Source of the DNA: Opitutaceae bacterium
Lineage (GTDB): Bacteria; Verrucomicrobiota; Verrucomicrobiia; Opitutales; Opitutaceae
NCBI GenBank assembly: GCA_016795565.1
Contig: JAEUGW010000029.1
Span: 1-45,492, forward strand
Length of the DNA: 45,492 bases
Direction of reading: 5' to 3'
Below the pieces are notes generated by a model. That model ran no database searches. It was not told the origin of the DNA and was given only the letters and a program-made list of their open reading frames with translations. Positions 32,023 to 40,244 of this stretch are shown piece after piece (position 1 is the stretch's first letter; each line of letters opens with the position of its first letter). A program made the translations under genes and the position numbers.

Positions 32023-34563
32023 TTATTCTGACCGCAGGGCGGTGAGGGGACTGACCCGGGTGGCCTTGCGCGCCGGCAGCCAGCACGCGAGCGCGGCGGC
32101 GGCGAGGAAGAGGAGCGCGGCGCCCGCCAGCACGACCGGGTCGAAGGCCGGCACGCCGTGGAGGACGGAGCTGAGCAGGCGGTTGAGGCCGAGGCCAAGC
32201 AGCAGGCCGCCGGTGATACCGAGGGAGGCGGTGGCGAGGCCCTCGCGCAGGAAGAGCGATTGCACGGCCTCCGGCAGCGCCCCGAGGGCCATGCGGATGC
32301 CGATCTCCCGGGTGCGGCGGGCGACCTGGTAGGCCTTCACGGAATAGATGCCAACCAGCGCGACGAACACCGCGAAACCCGCGAAAACGCCGAGAAGGAT
32401 GGAGCCCAGCTTGAGGACCCAGACTTCGATCGAGGTTTCAGCATGTTGGCGGAAGGTGCGGACCTTAAAGATGGGCAGGCCGGCCGCAGCCTCGCGCAGC
32501 GCGGTGCGCACCTGGGGCACGAGGGCGAGCGCCGCCTCGTGCGTGTCGTTCACCGGCTTGACATGAAAATGGGCGTTGTTGGCGAAGCCCTGCGCGAACG
32601 GCACGTAGAGGGCGCCGGCGGGCGAATCCTCGAAGTAGTCCACGCGCGAGGAACCGACGATGCCCACAACCTGCATGGGTTTCTCGTCCCTGCCTTCTTC
32701 CGCGCGGCGGTCGCCGTAGCGGATGAACTGCCCGAGCGCGCCGCCTTCCGGCCAGAGTTGCTTCGCGAGAATCTCGTCGATGATGGCGACGCGCGGGGCG
32801 CCGGGGCTGTCTGCCTCGGCGGCGGTGAACGGACGGCCTTGGCGCAGCGGCAGGCCCATCACGGCAAAGTAGTCGGCGCCGACGGAGTTCCAGCGACCGT
32901 TGAAGGCGCGGCCCTCCGCGGCGGTGGCGGGCTTGGCGTCGGGCGCCGGCGCGGGGCCGTCGCGCCGCACGTCGCGACCGATGCTGATGAAGCCGTAGGG
33001 CACGATGGCGCCGATGGCGGCGGCACGCACGCCCGGCAGGGCGGCGAGGCGTTCCTGCGCGCCGCGGAACAGCGCGAGGCTGCGGGTCTCGTCGAGGCCG
33101 CCGAGGCTGGAGTCCACCTCGGCCACGACGGTGTTGTCGGCGCGGAAGCCGTGGTCCGCCGTGGCGGTGTCCGCGGCCGTGCGCAGGAAGAGGCCGGCGA
33201 CGATCAGCAGAGCGAGCGACAGGGAGATCTGGGCAATGACGAGCGCGTGGCGCGGACGCCACCAGGCGCGGCGCGGGCCGGTGGCGTCGTCACCCGCCGT
33301 CAGCTTGAGGTCGGTGAGCACGTCGCCGCGCGAGAGCCGCAGCGCGGGCCCGAGGGAGAAGGCGAGGGTGGCGCCAACGCAGATGGTCACCGTGGCGGCC
33401 AGGACGGCACCGGAGCCGGCGGACAGGGCGAAGAGGCTGACCGGCAGGCGCGCTTCGATTGAGGCGACGAGGAAGTCGAGCACCGCCTGGGCGGCGAGCA
33501 GGCCGAGGCCGCCGCCGAGCGCGGCGAGGAGCAGGCCCTCAAGGCAGAGCTGGCGGACCAGCTGGGCGCGGCTGCCGCCGAGGGCGAGACGGATGGCGAA
33601 TTCCCGCCGGCGGGCCTGCCCGCGGGCGAGCAGCAACCCGGCGAGGTTGAGGCAGACGATGAGCAGGACGGAACTGGCGAGCGCCATGAGCACGCCGCAG
33701 AAGACCGTGATGGGGCCCTCCGAGCGCGGCGAGGAACTTGTGCCGAGGCGCGGCAGCGGGCCGACCGTGACCGTCTGGTCCTTGAACTCGACCGGGTAGG
33801 TGCCCTCGAGGTTGACGCCGAGGGTGTCGAGTGCGGCCTTGGCGGCACCGGCCTCGACTCCGGGCGAGAGGCGGGCGACGACGAAGAGGTTGTAGGCGTC
33901 GGCGCGTTCCAGTCCGCGGCGTGTCTCGCCGACCACGAAATTCTCGAGCGATTCATAGACGCCCAGCGGAAAGTAGAACTCCGGCCCGAGGAGGACGGTG
34001 GTGCCGCTGAACCCCTCGGGGGCGATGCCGACGACGGTGTAGAGGCGCTCGTTGATGCGCAGGGCGCGGCCGAGCAGGGCCGGGTCGAAGCCCGTCTTGC
34101 GCCAGTGCGCGTGGCTCACGATGACCACGGGCAAGGCGGCGCCGGGGCGCTCCTCGGCGGCGCTGAACGCGCGGCCGCGGGCGAGTTTTACGCCGAGCGT
34201 GTCGAAGTAGTTGCCGCTGACGATCGACGCGAAGGTGCGGCGCGTCTCGCTGCCCTCCTGGTGCCCGACGATGGTGTGGTTGAAGGCCATCACGCCCGCG
34301 AAGAGGTCGCGGCGGGCGTCGAGCTCGCGCCAGAGCGGGTAGGAGAAGATGCGGTATTGGTCGGGCTGCTTGCGGTTCTGGGTGTAGACCTGGACGATGC
34401 GGTCCGGGTCGGCGAAGGTGCGCGGGGTGAAGGCCAGCGCGTGGATGAAGGTGAACATCCCGGTGTTCAGGCCGATGCCGAGGGCGAGCATCAGCACGGC
34501 GGTGATGCTGAAGCCCGGGGACTTGGCGAGTAGGCGGAGGGAGAGTTTGAGATCAGAGAGCAT
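32023..34563 (-). CDS. ADOP-type ABC permease (MacB_PCD + FtsX), copy 1
   Basis: An 846-residue membrane protein of the duplicated orphan permease type common in Acidobacteria and Verrucomicrobia. It begins [20 protein letters not shown], then TM1 and a periplasmic MacB core (about residues 50-250, with [13 protein letters not shown] and [12 protein letters not shown]). An FtsX block of three helices follows (about 275-420), then a second anchor [20 protein letters not shown], a second periplasmic domain and the C-terminal FtsX block ending [16 protein letters not shown]. No ATPase domain is fused. The start is the ATG at 34563, after an AG-rich leader. It is the last of four ADOP genes; the ATPase and adaptor at 42886-45087 may serve it. 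Confidence 0.9.
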   Translation of the reverse strand: MLSDLKLSLRLLAKSPGFSITAVLMLALGIGLNTGMFTFIHALAFTPRTFADPDRIVQVYTQNRKQPDQYRIFSYPLWRELDARRDLFAGVMAFNHTIVGHQEGSETRRTFASIVSGNYFDTLGVKLARGRAFSAAEERPGAALPVVIVSHAHWRKTGFDPALLGRALRINERLYTVVGIAPEGFSGTTVLLGPEFYFPLGVYESLENFVVGETRRGLERADAYNLFVVARLSPGVEAGAAKAALDTLGVNLEGTYPVEFKDQTVTVGPLPRLGTSSSPRSEGPITVFCGVLMALASSVLLIVCLNLAGLLLARGQARRREFAIRLALGGSRAQLVRQLCLEGLLLAALGGGLGLLAAQAVLDFLVASIEARLPVSLFALSAGSGAVLAATVTICVGATLAFSLGPALRLSRGDVLTDLKLTAGDDATGPRRAWWRPRHALVIAQISLSLALLIVAGLFLRTAADTATADHGFRADNTVVAEVDSSLGGLDETRSLALFRGAQERLAALPGVRAAAIGAIVPYGFISIGRDVRRDGPAPAPDAKPATAAEGRAFNGRWNSVGADYFAVMGLPLRQGRPFTAAEADSPGAPRVAIIDEILAKQLWPEGGALGQFIRYGDRRAEEGRDEKPMQVVGIVGSSRVDYFEDSPAGALYVPFAQGFANNAHFHVKPVNDTHEAALALVPQVRTALREAAAGLPIFKVRTFRQHAETSIEVWVLKLGSILLGVFAGFAVFVALVGIYSVKAYQVARRTREIGIRMALGALPEAVQSLFLREGLATASLGITGGLLLGLGLNRLLSSVLHGVPAFDPVVLAGAALLFLAAAALACWLPARKATRVSPLTALRSE

Positions 34564-34579
34564 GAGGAAGGGAGAGAAT

Positions 34580-34675
34580 CTTTCTCTCGGTTCTTAATCT
34601 TTCTCTTTCGTCGGGAGCCTGGGGATAAATGGCAAACGGGAGGAAAAAGATTAAGAGAAAGAAGAAAGAGAAAGA
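34580..34675. repeat. Inverted pair of hexad (TTTCTC/TTAATC) arrays
   Basis: The left arm 34580-34609 contains TTTCTC, TTAATC, TTTCTC and TTTC. The right arm 34642-34675, read on the minus strand, has TTTCTC, TTTCTT, TTTCTC, TTAATC and TTTTTC. It fills the spacer between ADOP copies 2 and 1, starting just after the TGA of copy 2 (34683-34685). It ends about 16 bp from the start of copy 1. Confidence 0.7.
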
Positions 34676-34682
34676 TGCGGGC

Positions 34683-37250
34683 TCATTCGGCCCGCAGGGC
34701 CGTCAGGGGGCTCACCCTGGTTGCGCGCCGCGCCGGGATGTAGCAGGCGAGCAACGCAGCGAGGGCCAGCAGGCCGGCCGCGGCGCCTAGCACAAGCGGG
34801 TCGGCGGGGCTGACTTGGAAGAGGACGGAGGCGAGGATCCGGCCGACGAGCAGGCTGAGGATGCCGCCGAGCACGACCGAGAAGGCGATCTGGCCGCCGC
34901 CCTGACGCATGATGAGGCCGAAGACGTCGCCGCGGTCGGCGCCGAGCGCCATGCGGATGCCGATCTCGCGGGTGCGGCGTTCCACGGCGTAGGCTTTCAC
35001 GCCGTAGACGCCGATGACGGCGAGGAGCAGGGCGATGCCGCCGAACACGCCGAACATCACGGCGCCGAGGCGGATGATCCAGAGAGTGATGCTCTTTTCC
35101 ATGAGCATCGTGAACGGGGTGAGGCGCAGCAGCGGCAGTTCCGGGTCGAGCGCGCGCAGCTCGCGGCGCAGGGTCGGCACGGCCGCGAGCGTGGCGGCCG
35201 TGTTCCCGTTGACGAGGCGGGTGGTGAGATTGACGGCGGCGCTGAATTCCTGGGCCAGCGGCACATAGAGGCGGCAGCGGGCGCCGCCGTCATGGTCGTC
35301 GGAGACGTCGTGCCGGTGGCGGTTCACGATGCCGACGATTTCCATCTCGTTGGGCAGGCCGTCGGTAGGGGTCTGGGTGTAGCGCACACGCTGGCCAAGG
35401 GCGTCCTTGCCCGGGAACAGCTTGGCGGCCATGCCCTCGTCGATGATGGCGACGCGCACGGTGCCCTGCTGTCGCGCCTCGGTCTCGGTAAAGTCGCGGC
35501 CGCGGAGGATCTTCACGCCGATGCTCGCGAGGTAGCCGGGGGTGATGCCGGAGTAGATGCCGCTCTGGCCTGGGCGTGGGGCCTTCGGGTCGGCCGATTC
35601 CTGGGTCACGGGGGCGTCGGCGGCGATAATGCGGCGGGTGTTGGTGACGCTGCCGTAGGGCAGGAGGGTGGTCAGGCCGGCGGCGGTGACGCCTGGCGTG
35701 GCGCGCAGGCGATCAAGGGCGGCGAACATGCGACGGCTGGATTCCGCCCGCGGCGTGTTCGCGAGGGAGAAGTCGAGCTCGCTGACGACGACGCCGTCCG
35801 GCCTGAAGCCCGGGTTGAGGCCGCCGGCCTTGAGGGCGGCGCGGAGGAAGAGGCCCGCAGAGAACAGGAGGACGAGCGAAAGCGTCATCTGCGCCATCAC
35901 GAGCAGGTGGCGGCCGGCGAAGAAGCGGTTCCAGCGGCCGGTGGTGGCGGTGTCGCCGCCCGAGGCCTTGAGGTCGGTGACGACGTCGGTGCGGGCGGCC
36001 TTGAGCGCGGGCCCGAGGCTGAAGAGCAGGGTGGCGACAAGGCAGAAAAGGAAGGTGACCGCCAGCGCGGTGGTGTCCGGCTGGAGCTGGGCGCTGAGCA
36101 CGAAGTTCATCGAGCCCAGCAACGTGGTGAAGGAATTCTCGAGGAGGTGGTTGGTCCAGTAGGCGAGGGTCACGCCGGCGGTGCCGCCGGCCACGGCGAG
36201 CACGAGGCCCTCGACGAAGAGTTGGCGGACGATCTGGCCGCGGGTCGCGCCGACGGCGAGGCGCACGGCCATCTCGCGGGCGCGGGCGGTGCCGCGGGCG
36301 AGGAGCATGTTGGCGAGGTTGAGGCAGGCGATGAGCAGGACGACGCCCGCCATGCCGAGCAGCAGGGTGGCGAGGATCGGCAGAGGGCCGTCGTCCTCGG
36401 GCGTCGTGCTGAGGCTGAACCGCGAGGGGACGACGACCTGCAGGTCGCGGGGACCGGCGGCCGGGTCGGCCTGCACGGCGGTGAGGCGGTCGATGAGCGG
36501 CGAGAGGCGCGGCTGGGCGGTGTCAACAGTCAGCCCGGGCTGGAGGCGGCCCAGGAGGTTGAGCGTGTAATTCTTCGGGCTGGTGAGGTCGTTGACCTCG
36601 CGCGCTTCGCCGAAGGCCGAGGCGAGATTGGAAAAGGTGCCAAGCGGCAGCCAGATCTCGGGGGCGATGAGGGCGCTGACGCCGCTGAAGCCCTTCGGGG
36701 TGACGCCGACCACGGTGTGCGGCCGGCCGTTGACGTAGAGTGTGCTACCGACGAAGTCAGGCTGGCGGCCGTGCCGCTCCCAGAGCTGGTAGCTGGCGAC
36801 GACGACAGGGAGGTTGGCGTTGGCGCGGCCTTCCTCCGGCGTGAAGAAGCGGCCGGCAGCGGGGCGCGCACCGAGCGTGGCGAAGAAATTGTCCGACACC
36901 ATGAACACGAAGCTGCGGCGGATGGCGTCGCCCTGGCCGATGCCGGCGAGGCTGAAGTTGATGGCGGCGACGTCGGTGAAGAGGTCGTTCTTTTCGCGCA
37001 GGGCCATGAACTCGGCGTAGGAGAACTGGCGGTAGTCGCGGCTGGCGTCCTTGCGCAAGGTGAAGACCCCGACGATCTCGTGCGGCTTTTCCGGGACGGG
37101 GGACTTGAGGACAAGCCCGTTGACGAGGGAGAAGATTGCGGAGTTGACGCCGATGGCCAGGGCCAGGGTGAGGATGGCGACGGCGGTGAAGCCAGGGGAC
37201 TTGGCGAGGAGGCGGAGCGAGAATTTCAGGTCCTGCAGGAGGGTGCTCAT
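34683..37250 (-). CDS. ADOP-type ABC permease, copy 2
   Basis: 855 residues with the same plan as copy 1. It starts [20 protein letters not shown], followed by TM1, then a MacB-type periplasmic domain with PHEIVGVFTLRKDASRDYRQ and MVSDNFFATLGARPAAGRFF. The central FtsX helices include LLIACLNLANMLLARGTARA. A second periplasmic part (GVKILRGRDFTETEARQQGT) and a final FtsX block ending [19 protein letters not shown] complete it. It is the most similar to copy 1 at the N-terminus. The upstream gap of about 240 bp contains a hexad array pair. The protein may act with the ATPase at 42886; the cargo is unknown. Confidence 0.9.
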   Translation of the reverse strand: MSTLLQDLKFSLRLLAKSPGFTAVAILTLALAIGVNSAIFSLVNGLVLKSPVPEKPHEIVGVFTLRKDASRDYRQFSYAEFMALREKNDLFTDVAAINFSLAGIGQGDAIRRSFVFMVSDNFFATLGARPAAGRFFTPEEGRANANLPVVVASYQLWERHGRQPDFVGSTLYVNGRPHTVVGVTPKGFSGVSALIAPEIWLPLGTFSNLASAFGEAREVNDLTSPKNYTLNLLGRLQPGLTVDTAQPRLSPLIDRLTAVQADPAAGPRDLQVVVPSRFSLSTTPEDDGPLPILATLLLGMAGVVLLIACLNLANMLLARGTARAREMAVRLAVGATRGQIVRQLFVEGLVLAVAGGTAGVTLAYWTNHLLENSFTTLLGSMNFVLSAQLQPDTTALAVTFLFCLVATLLFSLGPALKAARTDVVTDLKASGGDTATTGRWNRFFAGRHLLVMAQMTLSLVLLFSAGLFLRAALKAGGLNPGFRPDGVVVSELDFSLANTPRAESSRRMFAALDRLRATPGVTAAGLTTLLPYGSVTNTRRIIAADAPVTQESADPKAPRPGQSGIYSGITPGYLASIGVKILRGRDFTETEARQQGTVRVAIIDEGMAAKLFPGKDALGQRVRYTQTPTDGLPNEMEIVGIVNRHRHDVSDDHDGGARCRLYVPLAQEFSAAVNLTTRLVNGNTAATLAAVPTLRRELRALDPELPLLRLTPFTMLMEKSITLWIIRLGAVMFGVFGGIALLLAVIGVYGVKAYAVERRTREIGIRMALGADRGDVFGLIMRQGGGQIAFSVVLGGILSLLVGRILASVLFQVSPADPLVLGAAAGLLALAALLACYIPARRATRVSPLTALRAE

Positions 37251-37409
37251 GGGTGGGGAGGGGAATGGGCGGTGTCAGCCTTCGCTCTGGCGAGCTAAGG
37301 CCGACTCGTCCTGCGGCAAGGCCGCTGGCGAGGTGCTCCCTCCGAGAACACGGCTCCCGGCGGCGAGTTGCAGGTAAGTGGGCAGGCCCTATCCGCCCGA
37401 GTGCGAATC
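37251..37409. other. Leader region of ADOP copy 2
   Basis: About 160 bp without a gene. It contains GGCGAGCTAAGGCCGACTCG near 37289-37308, which recalls in layout the AAGGC...CTCGTCC block of the two ADOP leaders at 40046 and 42646, but I find no equivalent leader ORF. No promoter was recognised. Confidence 0.3.
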
Positions 37410-37470
37410 GTTCTCTTTCTCTTAATCGTTCTCGTTCTCTCGGTTCGGGGAGGGGCGAGAAAGAGAACGA
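37410..37470. repeat. Inverted pair of hexad (GTTCTC) arrays
   Basis: The left arm 37410-37440 reads GTTCTC, TTTCTC, TTAATC, GTTCTC, GTTCTC. The right arm 37457-37470 is GAGAAAGAGAACGA, its inverted counterpart. It lies 22 bp after the stop of ADOP copy 3 and shares the odd TTAATC unit with the spacer at 34580-34675. Confidence 0.7.
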
Positions 37471-37492
37471 GTATGGAATCAGCAGCAATCGG

Positions 37493-40042
37493 CTACTCCG
37501 CCCGCAGCGCGACCATCGGATCAACCCTGGACGCCCGGCGGGCGGGCAGGAGGGAGGAAATGATGGCGACCGCAACCAGGATCAGGCCCACGCCGGCGTA
37601 GGTGCCGGGATCGGAAGCGGAGAGGCCATAGAGGCGGCTGGCCACGAGGCGGGAGAGGGCCCAGGCGGAACCAAGACCGAGCACGACGCCGAACGATGCG
37701 AGCAGCAGGGATTCGCGGACGATCATCCACAGCACGTGTCCGGGGACGGCACCGAGCGCCATGCGCAGGCCGATCTCGCCGGTGCGGCGGAGCACCGAGT
37801 AAGAGAGCAACCCGTAGAGGCCGATGCTGGCGAGCAGCAGCGCAAGCAGGCCGAAGAACGACGACAGGCGGGCAAACATCCGCTCGGACGACAGGCCCCG
37901 GGCGATCTGTTCCTCCTGTGTGCGCAGGTTGGCCAGCGGAAGGTTCGGATCGATGTCGCGCAGGAGGCCGCGCAGCATCGACGCATAGGTGCCGGCATCG
38001 CCGGTGACGCGCACCGCGAAGTGGCCGCCCCAGGCGTTCTGCAACTGGGCGTAGGGCCGGAAGGCCGCCGGGCGCGGTTCTTCGCGCAGGCGGGTGTATT
38101 TCGCGTCGCGCACCACGCCGACAATCTCCCAGTCGCCGGCGTTCTTGTCCTCGCCGGTGCCGAAGCGCCGGCCGATGGGCGAGGCATCGCCGAAGTATTT
38201 CCGCGCGAAGGCCTGGTTCACGATGGCGACCTTCGGGGCCGCGGCATCGTCACGCGCGGTGAACCCGCGGCCGATGATGAGCGGGAGCTGGTAGGCGGAG
38301 AAGAACCCGGGATGCACGCCGTTCATGACGACGTTGGTGTTCTCGCCCTTCGCGGGGACATGGCCCTGCACCACGGCGTTGCTTGTCCAACTGGAGCCGG
38401 ACAGCACGGGCACCTGGGAGAAGGTGACGGCCGAGACGCCCGGCAGCGCTGCGATGCGATCGGCGAACCGCGTGTGCAGCGCGGCGAGTTCGGCGCGCTT
38501 GTGGCCGCCGGCGACGCCGTCCACGGAGAACAGGACCAGCTGGCTGCGGTTGAAGCCCGCATCGAGCTGTTGCAGGTTGCGCAGCGTCCGCGTGAAAAGC
38601 CCGGCGCCGACGAGGAGCACAAGCGAAAGCGCGATCTGGACAACCATGAGGATGCGGGCGAGGCGGGAGCGTTCGCCGCCGAGCGTGCGCGTGCCGCCCG
38701 CGAACCCGGCGGCCAGGTCGAGGCGGGTGGCGCGCCAGGCGGGAGCGAGGCCGAAGAGGATGCCGGTCGCGATGGCGACCGCGGTGGTGAAGCCGAGGAC
38801 GCGCCAGTCGAGCGGCAGCTCCAGCATGTTGGCGGAGCGGCCCAGTGGCTGCAGCACGAGCAGGGCGGCGCGGCCCCACCACGCGAAGACCAGGCCGGCG
38901 GCGGCGCCGAGGAAAGCCAGCAGCACGCTTTCCGTGAGCAACTGGCGGAGCAGGCGCGCGCGGCTGGCGCCGAGCGCGAGGCGCACCGTGATTTCCCGCA
39001 CCCGGGCGGCGCCGCGGGCGAGCAGGAGATTGGCGACGTTGGCGCAGGCGACGAGCAGCACGAGCACGACGAGCGCGGTGAGAATTTGGATGGATTGGGT
39101 GTAGGAGCGGCGCGCCTCCGTCAGGCCCTGGCCGCCCGGGTTGACGACAAAGCGGACCTTGTCGAGGTTGGCCGCCTTGGCGACTTCCGGGGTGACCGAG
39201 CCGGCCGCGGGCTCACCCGCGTTGAGTCCGTCCTTGATCGATTCCTTGAAAACGCCGGCGAGGCCCGCATGGGCTTGGGCGCGGGTGATGCCCGGCTGGA
39301 GCCGGCCCATGATGCGGATCCACCAGCACCACGGCTGGGTGGCGTCGGTGTCGTCGGGGGAGAGGCGGGAATAAAGCGCAAGCGGCAGCGTGAGGTCCTG
39401 GACTTCGCCGATCTGCAGCGTGCCGGTGAACTGCGGCGCGGTGACGCCGACGATCTCGGCGATCACGCCGTTGACTGCCAGGGTGCGGCCGATGGCCGCG
39501 GGGTCGCCGGCGAATTTGCGCTGCCAGTAACCGGCGGAGATCACGACCACGGGTGGGGCGTTCGGCTGGTCGTCGGTGGGCAGGATGGAGCGGCCGGCCA
39601 GCATGGGAACGCCGAGGGCCGCGTGGTAGTTGCCCGAGACAATCTGGCCGGTGGTGACGACCTCGGCGTTGCCGTCGAGGACCACGTTGACGCGGTCGAG
39701 CGGCGCGAAGGCGAAGACGTCGGAAAGCAACGCGCTGGACGAGGTGCGCAACTGCTCGAAGGTGTGCAGGGAAAGCGAGGTGCAGATGGTCTCGCCGGTG
39801 GCCGCATCGCGCTGCGTCCAGCCGTTGATGGACTGCGGGCCGATGCGCTCGGGCGCGGCCCAGCTGAAAAGCACGAGCTGCCCGGGCTCGCGGACCGGCA
39901 AGGACTTCAGCAGCACCTCGTTGACGAGGCTGAAGACGGTGGTGTTGGCGCCGATGCCGAGGGCAAGCGACAGCACGGCGACGGCGGTGAAGCCGGGGGA
40001 CTTGAGCAAACTACGAAGGGCAAACCTGAGGTCAGCATGCAT
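37493..40042 (-). CDS. ADOP-type ABC permease, copy 3
   Basis: 849 residues. It starts MHADLRFALRSLLKSPGFTA, with TM1 at about 20-40 (AVLSLALGIGANTTVFSLVN). The periplasmic MacB domain contains IVSGNYHAALGVPMLAGRSI and YWQRKFAGDPAAIGRTLAVN. The FtsX block has LVLLVACANVANLLLARGAA, then a second periplasmic domain and a last FtsX block ending LLPARRASRVDPMVALRAE. The 5' end and about 90 bp upstream are nearly identical to those of copy 4, although the rest of the two genes has diverged. An in-frame 34-codon leader ORF ends six bases before the start. Confidence 0.9.
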   Translation of the reverse strand: MHADLRFALRSLLKSPGFTAVAVLSLALGIGANTTVFSLVNEVLLKSLPVREPGQLVLFSWAAPERIGPQSINGWTQRDAATGETICTSLSLHTFEQLRTSSSALLSDVFAFAPLDRVNVVLDGNAEVVTTGQIVSGNYHAALGVPMLAGRSILPTDDQPNAPPVVVISAGYWQRKFAGDPAAIGRTLAVNGVIAEIVGVTAPQFTGTLQIGEVQDLTLPLALYSRLSPDDTDATQPWCWWIRIMGRLQPGITRAQAHAGLAGVFKESIKDGLNAGEPAAGSVTPEVAKAANLDKVRFVVNPGGQGLTEARRSYTQSIQILTALVVLVLLVACANVANLLLARGAARVREITVRLALGASRARLLRQLLTESVLLAFLGAAAGLVFAWWGRAALLVLQPLGRSANMLELPLDWRVLGFTTAVAIATGILFGLAPAWRATRLDLAAGFAGGTRTLGGERSRLARILMVVQIALSLVLLVGAGLFTRTLRNLQQLDAGFNRSQLVLFSVDGVAGGHKRAELAALHTRFADRIAALPGVSAVTFSQVPVLSGSSWTSNAVVQGHVPAKGENTNVVMNGVHPGFFSAYQLPLIIGRGFTARDDAAAPKVAIVNQAFARKYFGDASPIGRRFGTGEDKNAGDWEIVGVVRDAKYTRLREEPRPAAFRPYAQLQNAWGGHFAVRVTGDAGTYASMLRGLLRDIDPNLPLANLRTQEEQIARGLSSERMFARLSSFFGLLALLLASIGLYGLLSYSVLRRTGEIGLRMALGAVPGHVLWMIVRESLLLASFGVVLGLGSAWALSRLVASRLYGLSASDPGTYAGVGLILVAVAIISSLLPARRASRVDPMVALRAE

Positions 40043-40132
40043 GATTCAGTTGGGTCGGGAGTGCATGCCAGCCGTCGCCAAGGCTATGGCTGGCTCGTCC
40101 CGTCGCGTGGCGCGACAGGCGAGGAGGGCGAG
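39978..40132. repeat. 155-bp direct repeat, copy A
   Basis: It matches 42578-42732 with about six mismatches and no gap (offset exactly 2600 bp). It covers the first 21 or so codons of ADOP copy 3 and most of the leader ORF. Identity falls off sharply at both ends. Confidence 0.85.
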
Positions 40133-40150
40133 GCGGAGGTCGGAGAGCAT
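40046..40150 (-). CDS. In-frame leader ORF upstream of ADOP copy 3
   Basis: 34 codons from the ATG at 40150 to the TGA at 40046-40048, then one codon (ATC) and the ADOP start at 40042 in the same frame. It begins MLSDLRLALLACRATRRD, which copies the usual ADOP N-terminus (M-x-x-D-L-R/K-x-x-L), and continues EPAIALATAGMHSRPN. The equivalent leader at 42646 is similar in sequence and frame. It could be a regulatory leader peptide, or the remnant N-terminus of an ADOP gene broken by a repeat. Translation is not proven. Confidence 0.4.
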   Translation of the reverse strand: MLSDLRLALLACRATRRDEPAIALATAGMHSRPN

Positions 40151-40160
40151 GGGGAGAAGC

Positions 40161-40244
40161 GATAAGCCTTAAGCTATAAGCTGTAGGCGAGGTTGGGCTA
40201 TTGAGCGCGGCTTTGGGGCCTTTGCTTATTGCTTACCGCTTATT
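40161..40244. repeat. Inverted pair of heptad (NNTAAGC) arrays
   Basis: The left arm is GATAAGC, CTTAAGC, TATAAGC, TGTAGGC from 40161 (7-bp period). The right arm 40221-40244, read on the minus strand, is AATAAGC, GGTAAGC, AATAAGC, AAA. The stop codon TAA of ADOP copy 4 (40240-40242) is part of the first heptad. Confidence 0.75.
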